64,000 nucleotides of DNA from JAKVCB01 sp963578605 (GTDB taxonomy: Bacteria > Planctomycetota > Planctomycetia > Pirellulales > Lacipirellulaceae), in NCBI GenBank assembly GCA_963578605.1, contig CAUZEA010000022.1, positions 3,182 to 67,181 of the forward strand, given 5' to 3'. Shown in pieces: positions 25,540 through 33,687 of this stretch (within the stretch, counting starts at the first letter, position 1; every line of letters begins with the position of its first letter). The position numbers and the translations under genes are program-made. Below the pieces are notes generated by a model. It worked only from the letters and a program-made list of their open reading frames with translations. It did no database searches and was not told the origin of the DNA.

Positions 25540-26421
25540 TCATGCTGTAGACTCCTCGCTAGTCGAAGCGGAGGATCCCTTATCGGAATCGCGCTGCTTC
25601 GGACAATCCTTGCATTCCTCTTGTTTGCCACCCTCTCCACGAGGAGGACCCGCTTGGTTGCCGATACCACGAACTCTTAGACCTTCAGTCCGTCGGAACC
25701 GCCCGCCTGGCGGAGGAGGTCCAAATTGTTGACCCAGTGGCAGCGGACCGCCTGGACCCAATTCTCGGTTCCCAAAACCGCCTTCTGAACGCCTGTGTTG
25801 GTCGCCATGTTGGCGTTTCATGTTCTGACGCTTTTGGCGAATTTCTCGCGTGAGTGCTTGGAATTCCTCGCGGCTCAGCGAACCGTCGCTATTTTTGTCG
25901 AACTTGTCGAACATTTCGCCCAAGTCAAACGGTGCATGTCCTTGTGGACCGCGGTTGCCGCGGGGACGACCTTCCGGACCGCCAGGTCCACGGTCTCCGC
26001 GACGACCACTTTCAGGACCGCCAGGTCCACGGTCTCCACGACGACCACTTTCCGGACCGCCAGGTCCACGGTCTCCGCGACGACCACTTTCAGGACCGCC
26101 AGGTCCACGGTCTCCGCGGGGACGACCTTCCGGACCATCGACCCCTTGGTCGCCAGGTTTCCGGCCGCGTCGACCCTCAGGGGGTCCCCCTGGACGTCCT
26201 TCGGGACGGTTCTGACGACGTTCACGCATCGATTGGCGGGCATTCTGGCGTTCTTCTTCGTTGAGCTTACCATCACCGTCAGTATCAAACTCTGCGATCA
26301 GCTTTTGGCGTCGTTCGGGATTCAAACTTTGTCCTTTGCCATCTGGACCTTCGGCGACGGCAGGCCCAACGGTCCATCCTAGCGCCAGGACTACCCCGCA
26401 AATTAACAGGGAACTTTTCAT
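25540..26421 (-). CDS. Secreted EF-hand protein with Gly/Arg/Pro-rich repeats
   Basis: A 293-residue exported protein. A signal peptide (1-23) is followed by an EF-hand loop DTDGDGKLNEEE (about 46-57), a low-complexity region (about 70-160) with a 13-residue unit GDRGPGGPESGRR three times over, a second EF-hand loop DKNSDGSLSREE (about 175-186), and a Pro/Gly-rich tail ending with CKDCP and Ser/Thr. EF-hand proteins of this type are frequent in planctomycetes and probably bind Ca2+ outside the cell. The repeats are nearly identical in DNA. An intrinsic terminator follows. Confidence 0.85.
   Translation of the reverse strand: MKSSLLICGVVLALGWTVGPAVAEGPDGKGQSLNPERRQKLIAEFDTDGDGKLNEEERQNARQSMRERRQNRPEGRPGGPPEGRRGRKPGDQGVDGPEGRPRGDRGPGGPESGRRGDRGPGGPESGRRGDRGPGGPESGRRGDRGPGGPEGRPRGNRGPQGHAPFDLGEMFDKFDKNSDGSLSREEFQALTREIRQKRQNMKRQHGDQHRRSEGGFGNRELGPGGPLPLGQQFGPPPPGGRFRRTEGLRVRGIGNQAGPPRGEGGKQEECKDCPKQRDSDKGSSASTSEESTA
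25992..26108. repeat. 39-bp tandem repeat inside the EF-hand gene
   Basis: Three consecutive 39-bp units (25992, 26031, 26070) differ from one another at only a few bases; a partial fourth follows. The unit is a multiple of three, so copy-number change keeps the reading frame. It encodes GDRGPGGPESGRR. Confidence 0.9.
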
Positions 26422-26632
26422 CTCAAAATCTCCGGTCGATCAAATGAAACTGTTCGGCCCGGCCAGTCCGGGCAGACTCCCAGTCACTCAGCCTAAGCGA
26501 AGCGACAAAGAGATCAACCCCGTCGAACCGGGCGAGTTTCGCCGAATTTGGGCTCGGGGAGGAAAAACAAGGGGCTTTTTCAGAATTGGCCTGACTTGCC
26601 ACGGGGCAGGGACTCGCTGCACCAGCGGTTGG

Positions 26633-27466
26633 TTACGCATCCGCTGGGACCAACCGCCAATTCTGTACTGAGGAAACACTGGCCGAAAGCCATTGTTCAC
26701 CAGATGCATACCTGCCTTGCGGAACCCGGCTGCCAGGAAGGGAAAGGGCCAATTCGGGAACTAAAAATGGCCAGGGAGAGACTTTCACGAGGTGATTTTC
26801 TGCAACCCTGTCCGTATAGACCTGGACGAACCGCACCGTTTGATTTCCCAGCAAGTTTTGCAGCCGGTCCTCCTGCGTGAATTCGTCGGGTCTACCCAGA
26901 GAGAGCCACAAACTTAACCGGTCGAACCACTGCAGCCATAAAAGCGCCTCATCGGCAAGTTGTGGCGTGTGACTTTCGGGACACAAACCTTGCCAACGGG
27001 TCAGCCATTCCTGTCGCCGCCGGGTGGTGTCTGCCTGCCAGGAGCGGCTGGCTGGTTGGTCGCGGGAATCGGCTTCCTCTCTCAAGGCGACGAAGTGCCC
27101 AGCCACCATCCACGCAGTGAGCAGGCCAATGTTTTCGGCGGCCAGCACGCTTCGGTGCCAGATGTCGATCGCTTCGGGAAGCCGCATTTCTAAAAAGGAA
27201 GGTAAACGTGCATGATCGGGGTCGATTCTGGGTACCGCCTCCCATGGAAGCCAACCGTCGTCGTGGTGGCAAATCGCGGCCAGGACCTCCTCGCGGACGC
27301 CATGCAATGGATTCGCATCCCCATCGTGCGGGCTGCAGATGACGGGCGAAAACTGCCCACCACCCCAATGAGACGCCAGTTCGGCACTCAGGCGGGCGTG
27401 GTCGACTTGCGAAATGCGCAACCACCCGGGCCGACCATCTGGTAGTATTACGTCGCGACGGATCAT
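26633..27466 (-). CDS. DUF3891 family protein
   Basis: A 277-residue soluble protein that resembles DUF3891: MIRRDVIL...QVDHARLSAELASHWG at the start, AAICHHDDGWLPWE (about 63-76) and a helical middle (HRSVLAAENIGLLTAWMVAGHFVALRE). The repeated His/Asp residues (DHARLS, HHDDGW, the later WMVAGHF) suggest metal binding as in HD-like folds, by inference. No signal peptide. Function unknown. Confidence 0.75.
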   Translation of the reverse strand: MIRRDVILPDGRPGWLRISQVDHARLSAELASHWGGGQFSPVICSPHDGDANPLHGVREEVLAAICHHDDGWLPWEAVPRIDPDHARLPSFLEMRLPEAIDIWHRSVLAAENIGLLTAWMVAGHFVALREEADSRDQPASRSWQADTTRRRQEWLTRWQGLCPESHTPQLADEALLWLQWFDRLSLWLSLGRPDEFTQEDRLQNLLGNQTVRFVQVYTDRVAENHLVKVSPWPFLVPELALSLPGSRVPQGRYASGEQWLSASVSSVQNWRLVPADA

Positions 27467-27703
27467 GGGAAAGTGAGTGTCAATGGCTCAACCAGTTTGA
27501 TCGGGCTAAACGGCCACATAGTGACTGACAAAATCTGCACAGCAAACCGGTGAAATGCGACCAGCATTGCCGGCCTATCCGAAAGGGGTCATATGGGCAA
27601 CACACACCTCTTTTATCCTACCGCGAGCTGGCTTAAGGGTATCGCGTGGAACAAACTTTTGAGGGGATTCAGCGAACACTTTGCGAATGGCACCCCCTAT
27701 CTA

Positions 27704-28639
27704 TCACTCTCCAGCGAAAGGCGAAGCTGAGAATGACTGGCTTTGTGGGACCTGTGCCAGGCGGATAACGATCAGTTTCTGCTGACGCCCTGCGGCGACA
27801 TCCACCGAATGGAAGTAGTCCCCTAGTTTTCCCCTGGCGTCGGGACGTCCCATCATGACCAGCATTTCACCTGGCGAAAGCGAGGCGGTTATCTCTAACT
27901 CCGTAAAGACTTTGCGATCCCGCTTTGCCTCCTGACGCAGGATCCCGTTCTCTCCACCCACGTAACGTAGTTTGTGGGGCCCATAATGAAGTTCGGGCAC
28001 TAACCGCAGCTCGACCGACTGGTCGGGCTGTGGTGTCACATCGATTGCAAAGATCGCCTGGGCATCTGCGTAGGTGCGACCTCCCAACTCACCATCGGTC
28101 GCCACCAACAGGGGAACCTCGTGGATCAATTCCGAAGCCTGGATTTCCGCGCGGCGACCTGATTTGAGCTGCAAACGGCGACGCCTCACCATCCGTTCCC
28201 CCAACAGGTCAACCTGGTCCTGGACCAGGTTGTCGGCAGGGGAGTCGCGGGTCCCTGATTCGCCGTTAAGCTGAAGCGCACGGGCAAGGGGAACTGGCAA
28301 GATGCTACCAACCACTCCCACTCGGAAACCATTGGTCGCCAGCCGACGCCGAACGTCGACGGGTATTGGCGTTTCGTCGATCTCTTGCCAACTCGCGTTG
28401 CTGATCTCCCCATCGCTCCACGGGTAACGTGCCCAGAAAATCTCCACTGCGACACTGTCGGGAGATGACCGGATAGGGCGAAGTGGCGATTTGCCGGCGG
28501 TCACCGCATGATCATCCATCAACCGGCAACCGACCGGCAGGATCAGCAACGAAAGCCCCCATCCGCACCACAGCCCGACGCGACACAGCTTGCTGCACGT
28601 GTGCGGGGACACAATTTGAAAAGTCTTGGGCAGCCACAT
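27704..28639 (-). CDS. Probable lipoprotein of unknown function
   Basis: A 311-residue protein. The N-terminus has a hydrophobic run ending in ILPVGC (Cys38), a possible lipobox although Pro at -3 is unusual. The body is mostly beta-rich and hydrophilic (WARYPWSDGEISNASWQEIDETPIPVDVRRRLATNGFRVGVVGSILP). The C-terminal third (LSPGEMLVMMGRPDARGKLGDYFHSVDVAAGRQQKLIVIRLAQV) faintly recalls the end of bacterial secretins, but I cannot confirm that. No clear partner next to it. Confidence 0.75.
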   Translation of the reverse strand: MWLPKTFQIVSPHTCSKLCRVGLWCGWGLSLLILPVGCRLMDDHAVTAGKSPLRPIRSSPDSVAVEIFWARYPWSDGEISNASWQEIDETPIPVDVRRRLATNGFRVGVVGSILPVPLARALQLNGESGTRDSPADNLVQDQVDLLGERMVRRRRLQLKSGRRAEIQASELIHEVPLLVATDGELGGRTYADAQAIFAIDVTPQPDQSVELRLVPELHYGPHKLRYVGGENGILRQEAKRDRKVFTELEITASLSPGEMLVMMGRPDARGKLGDYFHSVDVAAGRQQKLIVIRLAQVPQSQSFSASPFAGE

Positions 28640-28732
28640 TGGCAGAACGCCGATCGTTGCAGCAAAGCAGGCACCGAACAGAAAGTGATAGAGGTTTTAG
28701 CGTCACCGACGTCTGGCGATACGGTTTGTCGA

Positions 28733-28765
28733 TTCCCTCCCTCAACTAGGGTCCTAGAGAGGGAA
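28733..28765. other. Hairpin downstream of the ribosomal cluster
   Basis: TTCCCTC (28733-28739) and GAGGGAA (28759-28765) flank the inner pair CTAGG/CCTAG. It lies 110 bases after the last minus-strand gene of the cluster and could help end that transcript, but no T run follows, so the role is uncertain. Confidence 0.3.
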
Positions 28766-28874
28766 CCGTTTTGAACTGACCTGCCACAGTAACACTGGAA
28801 ATGAGCTAGTCGTGCTAGCATGTACAAAGGCAACTCGGGACACAGAGTACGAGAATCGGAATTTCAGGTCAACG

Positions 28875-29480
28875 TTATGTTAATGGTACGATTTGTGGTG
28901 CGGGGATCCGCTCGCCGTATACGTGGCCATACTGCCCGACCAAATCGTCGTACGAGTGCTCCAGGAACTCGTACACGCCATAGGGCGGGTCCAACGACAG
29001 CCACGACCTGGCCAGTTGGTCCATAGTGGCATCGTACTGTTGCTGCGATGCCCCATGCACATAGCATCTACCCTCGTGGCGTCGCAGATCGCCGTCGAAC
29101 GCCGGACTAATGTGCCACAGTTCGTGCAACAGGGTCGAGAGCTTTTCTTCGACCGAGTGATTCAGAAAGCGTGGGAGATAAAAGCTTAGAATGTAGAAAT
29201 ATTCGAGCCCGTTGTGATCGAGCACTGGCTGGCAACTGTATCGCCGGCTGCCGCGTTGGCCCGTGGTCGCGCCATGTTCAAACCGCAAGGGAGTCAATGA
29301 GGCCTGCAAACCATGGGTGACATTTTTACGCGCCTGGCAAAAGCTAATTGCGACTCGCCGCAGGTCAATGTGATGCAGTTCCGGCAAGCGTTGGCACATG
29401 TCGGTACAAAGATGCCACATCGCGAGCGTAAAATCAAACCCACAGGCGAGCTGTTTGTCGTAGCCTGAATCGGAGCACAT
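28875..29480 (-). CDS. Putative HExxH zinc metalloprotein
   Basis: A 201-residue soluble protein with an HELWH motif (119-123) at the end of a helix (VEEKLSTLLHELWHISPAFDGDLRRHEGRCYVHGAS), the signature of zincin peptidases. The following FDGDLRRHEG offers His135 as a possible third ligand. It somewhat resembles the small 'putative metallopeptidase' families with HELxHxxx...FDG. No signal peptide is seen. It follows rplQ by 95 bases in the same direction, so it may be read through from the ribosomal operon. The target is unknown. Confidence 0.65.
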   Translation of the reverse strand: MCSDSGYDKQLACGFDFTLAMWHLCTDMCQRLPELHHIDLRRVAISFCQARKNVTHGLQASLTPLRFEHGATTGQRGSRRYSCQPVLDHNGLEYFYILSFYLPRFLNHSVEEKLSTLLHELWHISPAFDGDLRRHEGRCYVHGASQQQYDATMDQLARSWLSLDPPYGVYEFLEHSYDDLVGQYGHVYGERIPAPQIVPLT

Positions 29481-29575
29481 GGTCGTACGGTAATTGCAAT
29501 AACGGGCGAGAAGTCACCTGACAGCTCCCAACCGCGGAACTCCGGCGATTTTAGCATGAATTGCGGATTTAACCG

Positions 29576-30322
29576 TTACGACTTTTTTTGCTCATCCGCT
29601 GGGGATGATTCAGTCGATTCGTCAGCGGCTGCTGTTTCTGCCGCAGCTTCTTCGTCTTCCCCGGCTGCATCGCTGCCCACTTCGTCGCCATCGGACTCCA
29701 TATCTGTTAGCTCCGCATCCGCAGTCTCGATCTGTTCGGCACCCGGGTCTTCGTCAGCCGAGTCATCAAAGGCTGGCTTGAAACTCCGTTCTATCACGCG
29801 ATCTCGAACTCCCACAAACTCAAGGATGGCCTTCGTCCCGGCATCCCCGAGGCGTGGCTTGGCGAGGCGGACGATCCGGGTATAGCCACCCGGGCGTTCG
29901 CGAAATCTGGGGGCAACCTCATCGAAGAGGACAATGACGGCGTCTTTGTCACCCAGAAGTTTCTGGCAGCGGCGGCGGGCATCAACAGCCGGGGCAATTG
30001 CCGCATTCCACTTTTGCCACTGTTCACTGGTCCGCCAGGCACGATACTCCTGGGTACCGCGATCGGCATCGCTTGCATACTCCGCGGCTGCGTCCGCAGC
30101 GGCCAGGGATCGCCGTGCGATGGTCACACACTTTTCGACCAGGGGGCGAACTTCCTTGGCCTTGCTGATGGTGGTGACCACCCTCCCTTTAACCTTGGGT
30201 ACATTCTCATCAAATTCGGCATCTCGCTCGGTGAGAATGAGCGAACTGGCCAAGTTGCGCAGGAGGGCACGTTGATGCTTGGGGTTGCGACCGAGTTTGC
30301 GGCCACGTCGACGGTGTCGCAT
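29576..30322 (-). CDS. rplQ: 50S ribosomal protein L17, extended
   Basis: L17 begins MRHRRRGRKLGRNPKHQRALLRNLASSLI and includes PRFRERPGGYTRIVRLAKPRLGDAGTKAILEFVG, both diagnostic. At 248 residues it is about twice the usual 120. Two additions explain this: an insert of roughly 40 residues (about 75-115, EYASDADRGTQEYRAWRTSEQWQKWNAA) and an acidic, Ala/Glu/Ser-rich tail of about 70 residues ending in KKS. It is the usual last gene after rpoA. Confidence 0.97.
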   Translation of the reverse strand: MRHRRRGRKLGRNPKHQRALLRNLASSLILTERDAEFDENVPKVKGRVVTTISKAKEVRPLVEKCVTIARRSLAAADAAAEYASDADRGTQEYRAWRTSEQWQKWNAAIAPAVDARRRCQKLLGDKDAVIVLFDEVAPRFRERPGGYTRIVRLAKPRLGDAGTKAILEFVGVRDRVIERSFKPAFDDSADEDPGAEQIETADAELTDMESDGDEVGSDAAGEDEEAAAETAAADESTESSPADEQKKS

Positions 30323-30385
30323 GAAACTGGAATTTGGATTTGAGGGGAAACGGAATATTGAAAAAATCTCTTACTGTCTGGCAGA

Positions 30386-31378
30386 CTAAACACTTGTAGG
30401 AGCCGCGATGCGCATTCCCAAATGCAACCCAAGCTCCAAGAGTTTGGCTTGAATTTCGGTCAATGTCGTTTCGCCAAAGTTGCGTACTTCCAACAAATCG
30501 TCAGGGTTGTGGACCACCAGGTCACGGATAAACATGATATTTTCCGACTCGAGGCAGTTACTTGCCCGAACCGAAAGATGGAGTTCGGCGATCGGCAGGT
30601 TCAGCTTGGCCTCGACGGACGGATCGATGGCTGATCCGGTCATCGGCTGCCCAGCCGAACGTACTTGGGAGCCAAGCTGGCTGTACTGCACGAACGGGTT
30701 AAGGTGCTTGCGGAGGATCTTGGTCGATTCGACTAAGGCCATTTCTGGTCCTATCGAACCGTCGGTCCAAATCTCAATGGTCAATTTATCGTAGTTGGTC
30801 TTTTGACCGACGCGGGTTTCTTCAACCTCGTAGCGAACTCGCACTACCGGGCTATAAACCGCATCAATGGGAATAATACCAATCTCCCGGATATCATCGC
30901 TGTGCTCAATTGCCGCAACGTAACCCCGCCCGTTTTCGACCACCATCTCCATCATGAACGGAACGTCCTCCGTTAGGGTCGCCAGGACATGATCGCGATT
31001 GATGATTTCGACCGAGTCATCTGTTTCGATGTCGGCTGCGGTGACCGAGCCCTTCTGATTCTTTTCGACCCGGAGCACACGGGTTTGGTTGCTGTGGTTT
31101 TTGACGACCAGCGACTTCACGTTGAGCACAATATCGGTGACGTCTTCGATTACACCAGTAATCGTTGTGAACTCATGCTGGGCATTGTGAACCTTAATTT
31201 GGGTTACGGCGCTACCCTCCAAACTGGAGAGCAAAATCCGACGCAATCCATTACCGATCGTCGAACCGAAACCACGTTCAAACGGTTCGGCAACAAACTT
31301 TCCGTAAGTCGCTGTACGTGTGCTGGCATCACACACAACGACACTCGGCAGTTCCAATCCACGCCATCGGATATGCAT
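30386..31378 (-). CDS. rpoA: RNA polymerase alpha subunit
   Basis: A 330-residue alpha subunit, which dimerises to seed RNA polymerase assembly and contacts UP elements and activators. The N-terminal domain has AEPFERGFGSTIGNGLRRILLSSLEGSAVT (about 32-61). The C-terminal domain (about 255-325) has the helix-hairpin-helix segment LVVHNPDDLLEVRNFGETTLTEIQAKLLELGL. It sits between rpsD and rplQ as in the classic alpha operon. Confidence 0.98.
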   Translation of the reverse strand: MHIRWRGLELPSVVVCDASTRTATYGKFVAEPFERGFGSTIGNGLRRILLSSLEGSAVTQIKVHNAQHEFTTITGVIEDVTDIVLNVKSLVVKNHSNQTRVLRVEKNQKGSVTAADIETDDSVEIINRDHVLATLTEDVPFMMEMVVENGRGYVAAIEHSDDIREIGIIPIDAVYSPVVRVRYEVEETRVGQKTNYDKLTIEIWTDGSIGPEMALVESTKILRKHLNPFVQYSQLGSQVRSAGQPMTGSAIDPSVEAKLNLPIAELHLSVRASNCLESENIMFIRDLVVHNPDDLLEVRNFGETTLTEIQAKLLELGLHLGMRIAAPTSV

Positions 31379-31493
31379 TTTTGTGTGTCTCCTCAGGTGA
31401 AAGCTGTTAACAGGTTTTCACAAAACCGCTTGCATCGCCCGGACCCATGCTTCGAACACAAGTTACCGAGAGATCTTCCAGGGTGGCAGTTGA

Positions 31494-32120
31494 CTACCTT
31501 GAACAGAGCTCAACTATCAACTGTGTCTTAACGGGCAACGAGACATCTTCCGCCCCGGGTAACCGTCCCATGACGCCTTCCGGAATGTCGGTCTCTGCGA
31601 CCGACAGATAATCGGGAACGTCGCGATGGATTTCGGCCCTGGCAGCCCGAATCATGTCCAGGCTTTTGGCCCGATTCTTCACTCGGATGACATCGCCAAT
31701 ACGAACCTCAAAGCTGGGTACGTCCACCCGCTGACCATTGATTGTGATGTGGCCGTGGCAAATCATTTGCCTCGCCTGATTGCGGCTTTGGCCAAAACCA
31801 AGTCGATGCACGACATTGTCGAGCCGCCGCTCCAACAAACTCATCAGCGTGTCACCCGTGTTCCCCTTGGACCTTTCGGCATGAGTAAAATAACGGCGAA
31901 ACTGACGTTCCAACACGCCATAACAGTGTTTGACTTTCTGCTTCTCACGGAGATGAATACCGTAGTCGGTCGGCTTGCTACGTCTTCCGACGTGCTGCCC
32001 TGGAGGCGCCTCGCGCCGCTCAAAAGCGCACTTGGGAGTATCGCAACGGTTACCCTTGAGAAACAATTTCATCCCGTCGCGACGACAAAGACGACAAACG
32101 GGTCCAGTGTAACGTGCCAT
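31494..32120 (-). CDS. rpsD: 30S ribosomal protein S4 (zinc form)
   Basis: A 208-residue S4, a primary 16S rRNA binder that starts 30S assembly. MARYTGPVCRLCRRDG...NRCDTPKC has Cys9, Cys12, Cys26 and Cys31, the zinc-binding (C+) version. The S4 RNA-binding domain (LERRLDNVVHRLGFGQSRNQARQMICHGHITINGQRVD) is at about 93-132. I start at MARYTG, the family start; 19 further upstream codons are open but unlike S4. Confidence 0.98.
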   Translation of the reverse strand: MARYTGPVCRLCRRDGMKLFLKGNRCDTPKCAFERREAPPGQHVGRRSKPTDYGIHLREKQKVKHCYGVLERQFRRYFTHAERSKGNTGDTLMSLLERRLDNVVHRLGFGQSRNQARQMICHGHITINGQRVDVPSFEVRIGDVIRVKNRAKSLDMIRAARAEIHRDVPDYLSVAETDIPEGVMGRLPGAEDVSLPVKTQLIVELCSR

Positions 32121-32219
32121 ATTTCTGAATACCAAATGAGCAGTTAAGTTTTTTTGTTTAGGGCTTTCGGGTATCAACCAGCTACGTGTCTCACCCGCCG
32201 GGTCGTGACAACAGGGCCC

Positions 32220-32609
32220 TTACACACGACGCTTTTTGCGGGGTCGACATCCGTTATGTGGCAACGGAGTGACATCTTCGATCGATTTAACTTTCAGGCC
32301 AGCTGCTTCCAGTGATGTGATCGCGCTCTCCCGACCGCTGCCAGGCCCTTTGACCTTCACGTCCACTTCCCTCATGCCAAACTTCTTTGCTTTATCCGCC
32401 ACCTGCTGCGCGGCCATCTGACCCGCAAACGGCGTACTTTTGCGACTTCCCTTGAAACCGCTGGTTCCCGCGCTTGCCCAACACAACGTGTCACCCTTGG
32501 TGTCAGTGATCGTGACCGTGGTGTTGTTAAACGTCGCTCGGATAAAAGCAACGCCCACCGACACATTGCGGCGAACTTTCTTTTTCGTTTTCTTTTTCGA
32601 TTTGGCCAT
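32220..32609 (-). CDS. rpsK: 30S ribosomal protein S11
   Basis: A 129-residue S11 of the 30S platform. After a Lys-rich leader (KSKKKTKKKVRRN) it has the family core AFIRATFNNTTVTITDTKGDTLCWASAGTSGFKGSRKSTPFAGQMAAQ and ends with DVTPLPHNGCRPRKKRRV, the nearly invariant S11 C-terminus. It lies between rpsM and rpsD. Confidence 0.98.
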   Translation of the reverse strand: MAKSKKKTKKKVRRNVSVGVAFIRATFNNTTVTITDTKGDTLCWASAGTSGFKGSRKSTPFAGQMAAQQVADKAKKFGMREVDVKVKGPGSGRESAITSLEAAGLKVKSIEDVTPLPHNGCRPRKKRRV

Positions 32610-32680
32610 ATGCTAACTTACTAAAACAGGACTCTTTCACCAAAACAGGCGGGCTCCGGAACACTCTGACGCAACCATCC

Positions 32681-32712
32681 TGACACAATGAACGCTTGAC
32701 ACAATGAACGCT
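32681..32712. repeat. Perfect 16-bp tandem duplication
   Basis: TGACACAATGAACGCT occurs twice head to tail in the gap between rpsM and rpsK. Both copies are identical, suggesting a recent slippage or duplication. Confidence 0.9.
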
Positions 32713-32737
32713 GTCGCTTCTTTTCCCAGCCAACCGC

Positions 32738-33121
32738 CTAACGTAAATCTTTCACGCCTTTCTTGCCAGCAACCGTTTTCTTGGGCCCCTTGCGTGTGCG
32801 CGCATTTGTCTTCGTCCGCTGACCACGCACCGGCAAGCCGCGTCGATGCCGCAAACCGCGATAGCATCCAATATCCCGCAACCGCGATATGTCCTGCGTC
32901 GTTTGTCGACGCAACTGACCTTCGACAACATAGTCCTTGTCCAACAGGTTGGCGATCCGCGCCACCTCATCCTCGCCCAAGTCACGGGCCTTCACCAGCG
33001 GATCGATGCCCGCCTTATGGCACAGCTCTCGAGCGGTCTTCGTGCCCACACCATACAAATAAGTCAGCGATATGGCCGTTGGCCGATCGGGCGGTATGTC
33101 TACACCTAACAAACGTGGCAT
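32738..33121 (-). CDS. rpsM: 30S ribosomal protein S13
   Basis: A 127-residue S13 in the 30S head, contacting the 50S subunit and P-site tRNA. MPRLLGVDIPPDRPTAISLTYLYGVGTKTARELC and the C-terminal GCYRGLRHRRGLPVRGQRTKTNARTRKGPKK are diagnostic. The tail ends in a basic extension (TVAGKKGVKDLR). It follows rpmJ by 106 bases. Confidence 0.98.
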   Translation of the reverse strand: MPRLLGVDIPPDRPTAISLTYLYGVGTKTARELCHKAGIDPLVKARDLGEDEVARIANLLDKDYVVEGQLRRQTTQDISRLRDIGCYRGLRHRRGLPVRGQRTKTNARTRKGPKKTVAGKKGVKDLR

Positions 33122-33227
33122 AACTTCAAGGCTCTCTCTCGATACTCAGGCCAAGGAAGCAACCACGGTGGCTGTGTTTGCTAACCCTGTTGCAGTGGAC
33201 CCCATTACAATGATAACCGTGCCGCCG

Positions 33228-33341
33228 TTAACCCTGTCGCTGTTTGTGGCGCGGGTTGGAACAAACCACGTAAACAACACCGCGACGACGGACTACCTTG
33301 CATTTATCGCAAATCCGTTTCACACTCGCGCGAACTTTCAT
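33228..33341 (-). CDS. rpmJ: 50S ribosomal protein L36 (zinc form)
   Basis: A 37-residue L36: MKVRASVKRICDKCKVVRRR...CSNPRHKQRQG. Cys11, Cys14, Cys27 and His32 form the zinc site, so this is the C+ type. It lies between map and rpsM, its usual place; infA, normally between map and rpmJ, is not here. Confidence 0.96.
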   Translation of the reverse strand: MKVRASVKRICDKCKVVRRRGVVYVVCSNPRHKQRQG

Positions 33342-33687
33342 CTTCCGGACTCCTAATTTATCTTCGAAAACTCGTGGTTCACGAAAACTCGGCGTTTTAT
33401 CCAACCAGCGGGTTTTATTCGCAGTTGGCGGCCAACGTAATTCTACTTGTCCATTTTCTCGGTAGCTGTCGACACTGTGTTCGTCGGCAGCTCGTTCGTC
33501 GGCAGCTCGTTCTGGGAGCCCGCCGTCGAGCCTGAACTCAACCAGACGATCGCCGCAAACTCGCACCGCACCAGCAACGCAAAGGCCGAGGAGGTCACGG
33601 TAAACGCCTGAGTATAGGGTGTGGGGTCCCTTGACGGCAACCCCCCCAGCACCCCTAAAAACAGCATCTTTTGCAGATTCTGGGGAT
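33342..33687. other. Gap between map and rpmJ where infA would be expected
   Basis: These 346 bases hold no recognisable gene. In many bacteria infA (IF-1, about 72 codons) sits here; no IF-1-like sequence is present on either strand. A 15-bp duplication lies at 33481-33510. A promoter for rpmJ-rpsM may be present but I cannot point to one. Confidence 0.65.
33481..33510. repeat. Perfect 15-bp tandem duplication
   Basis: TTCGTCGGCAGCTCG occurs twice head to tail, followed by TTC of a further copy. It lies in the non-coding gap upstream of rpmJ. Confidence 0.9.

Noticed and set aside
25992..26108. Possible CRISPR-like array
   Set aside because: Units are contiguous without spacers and are translated; not a CRISPR.
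25795..26382. Plus-strand repeat frames opposite the EF-hand gene
   Set aside because: Mirror of the 39-bp repeats; the minus frame has a signal peptide and EF-hands.
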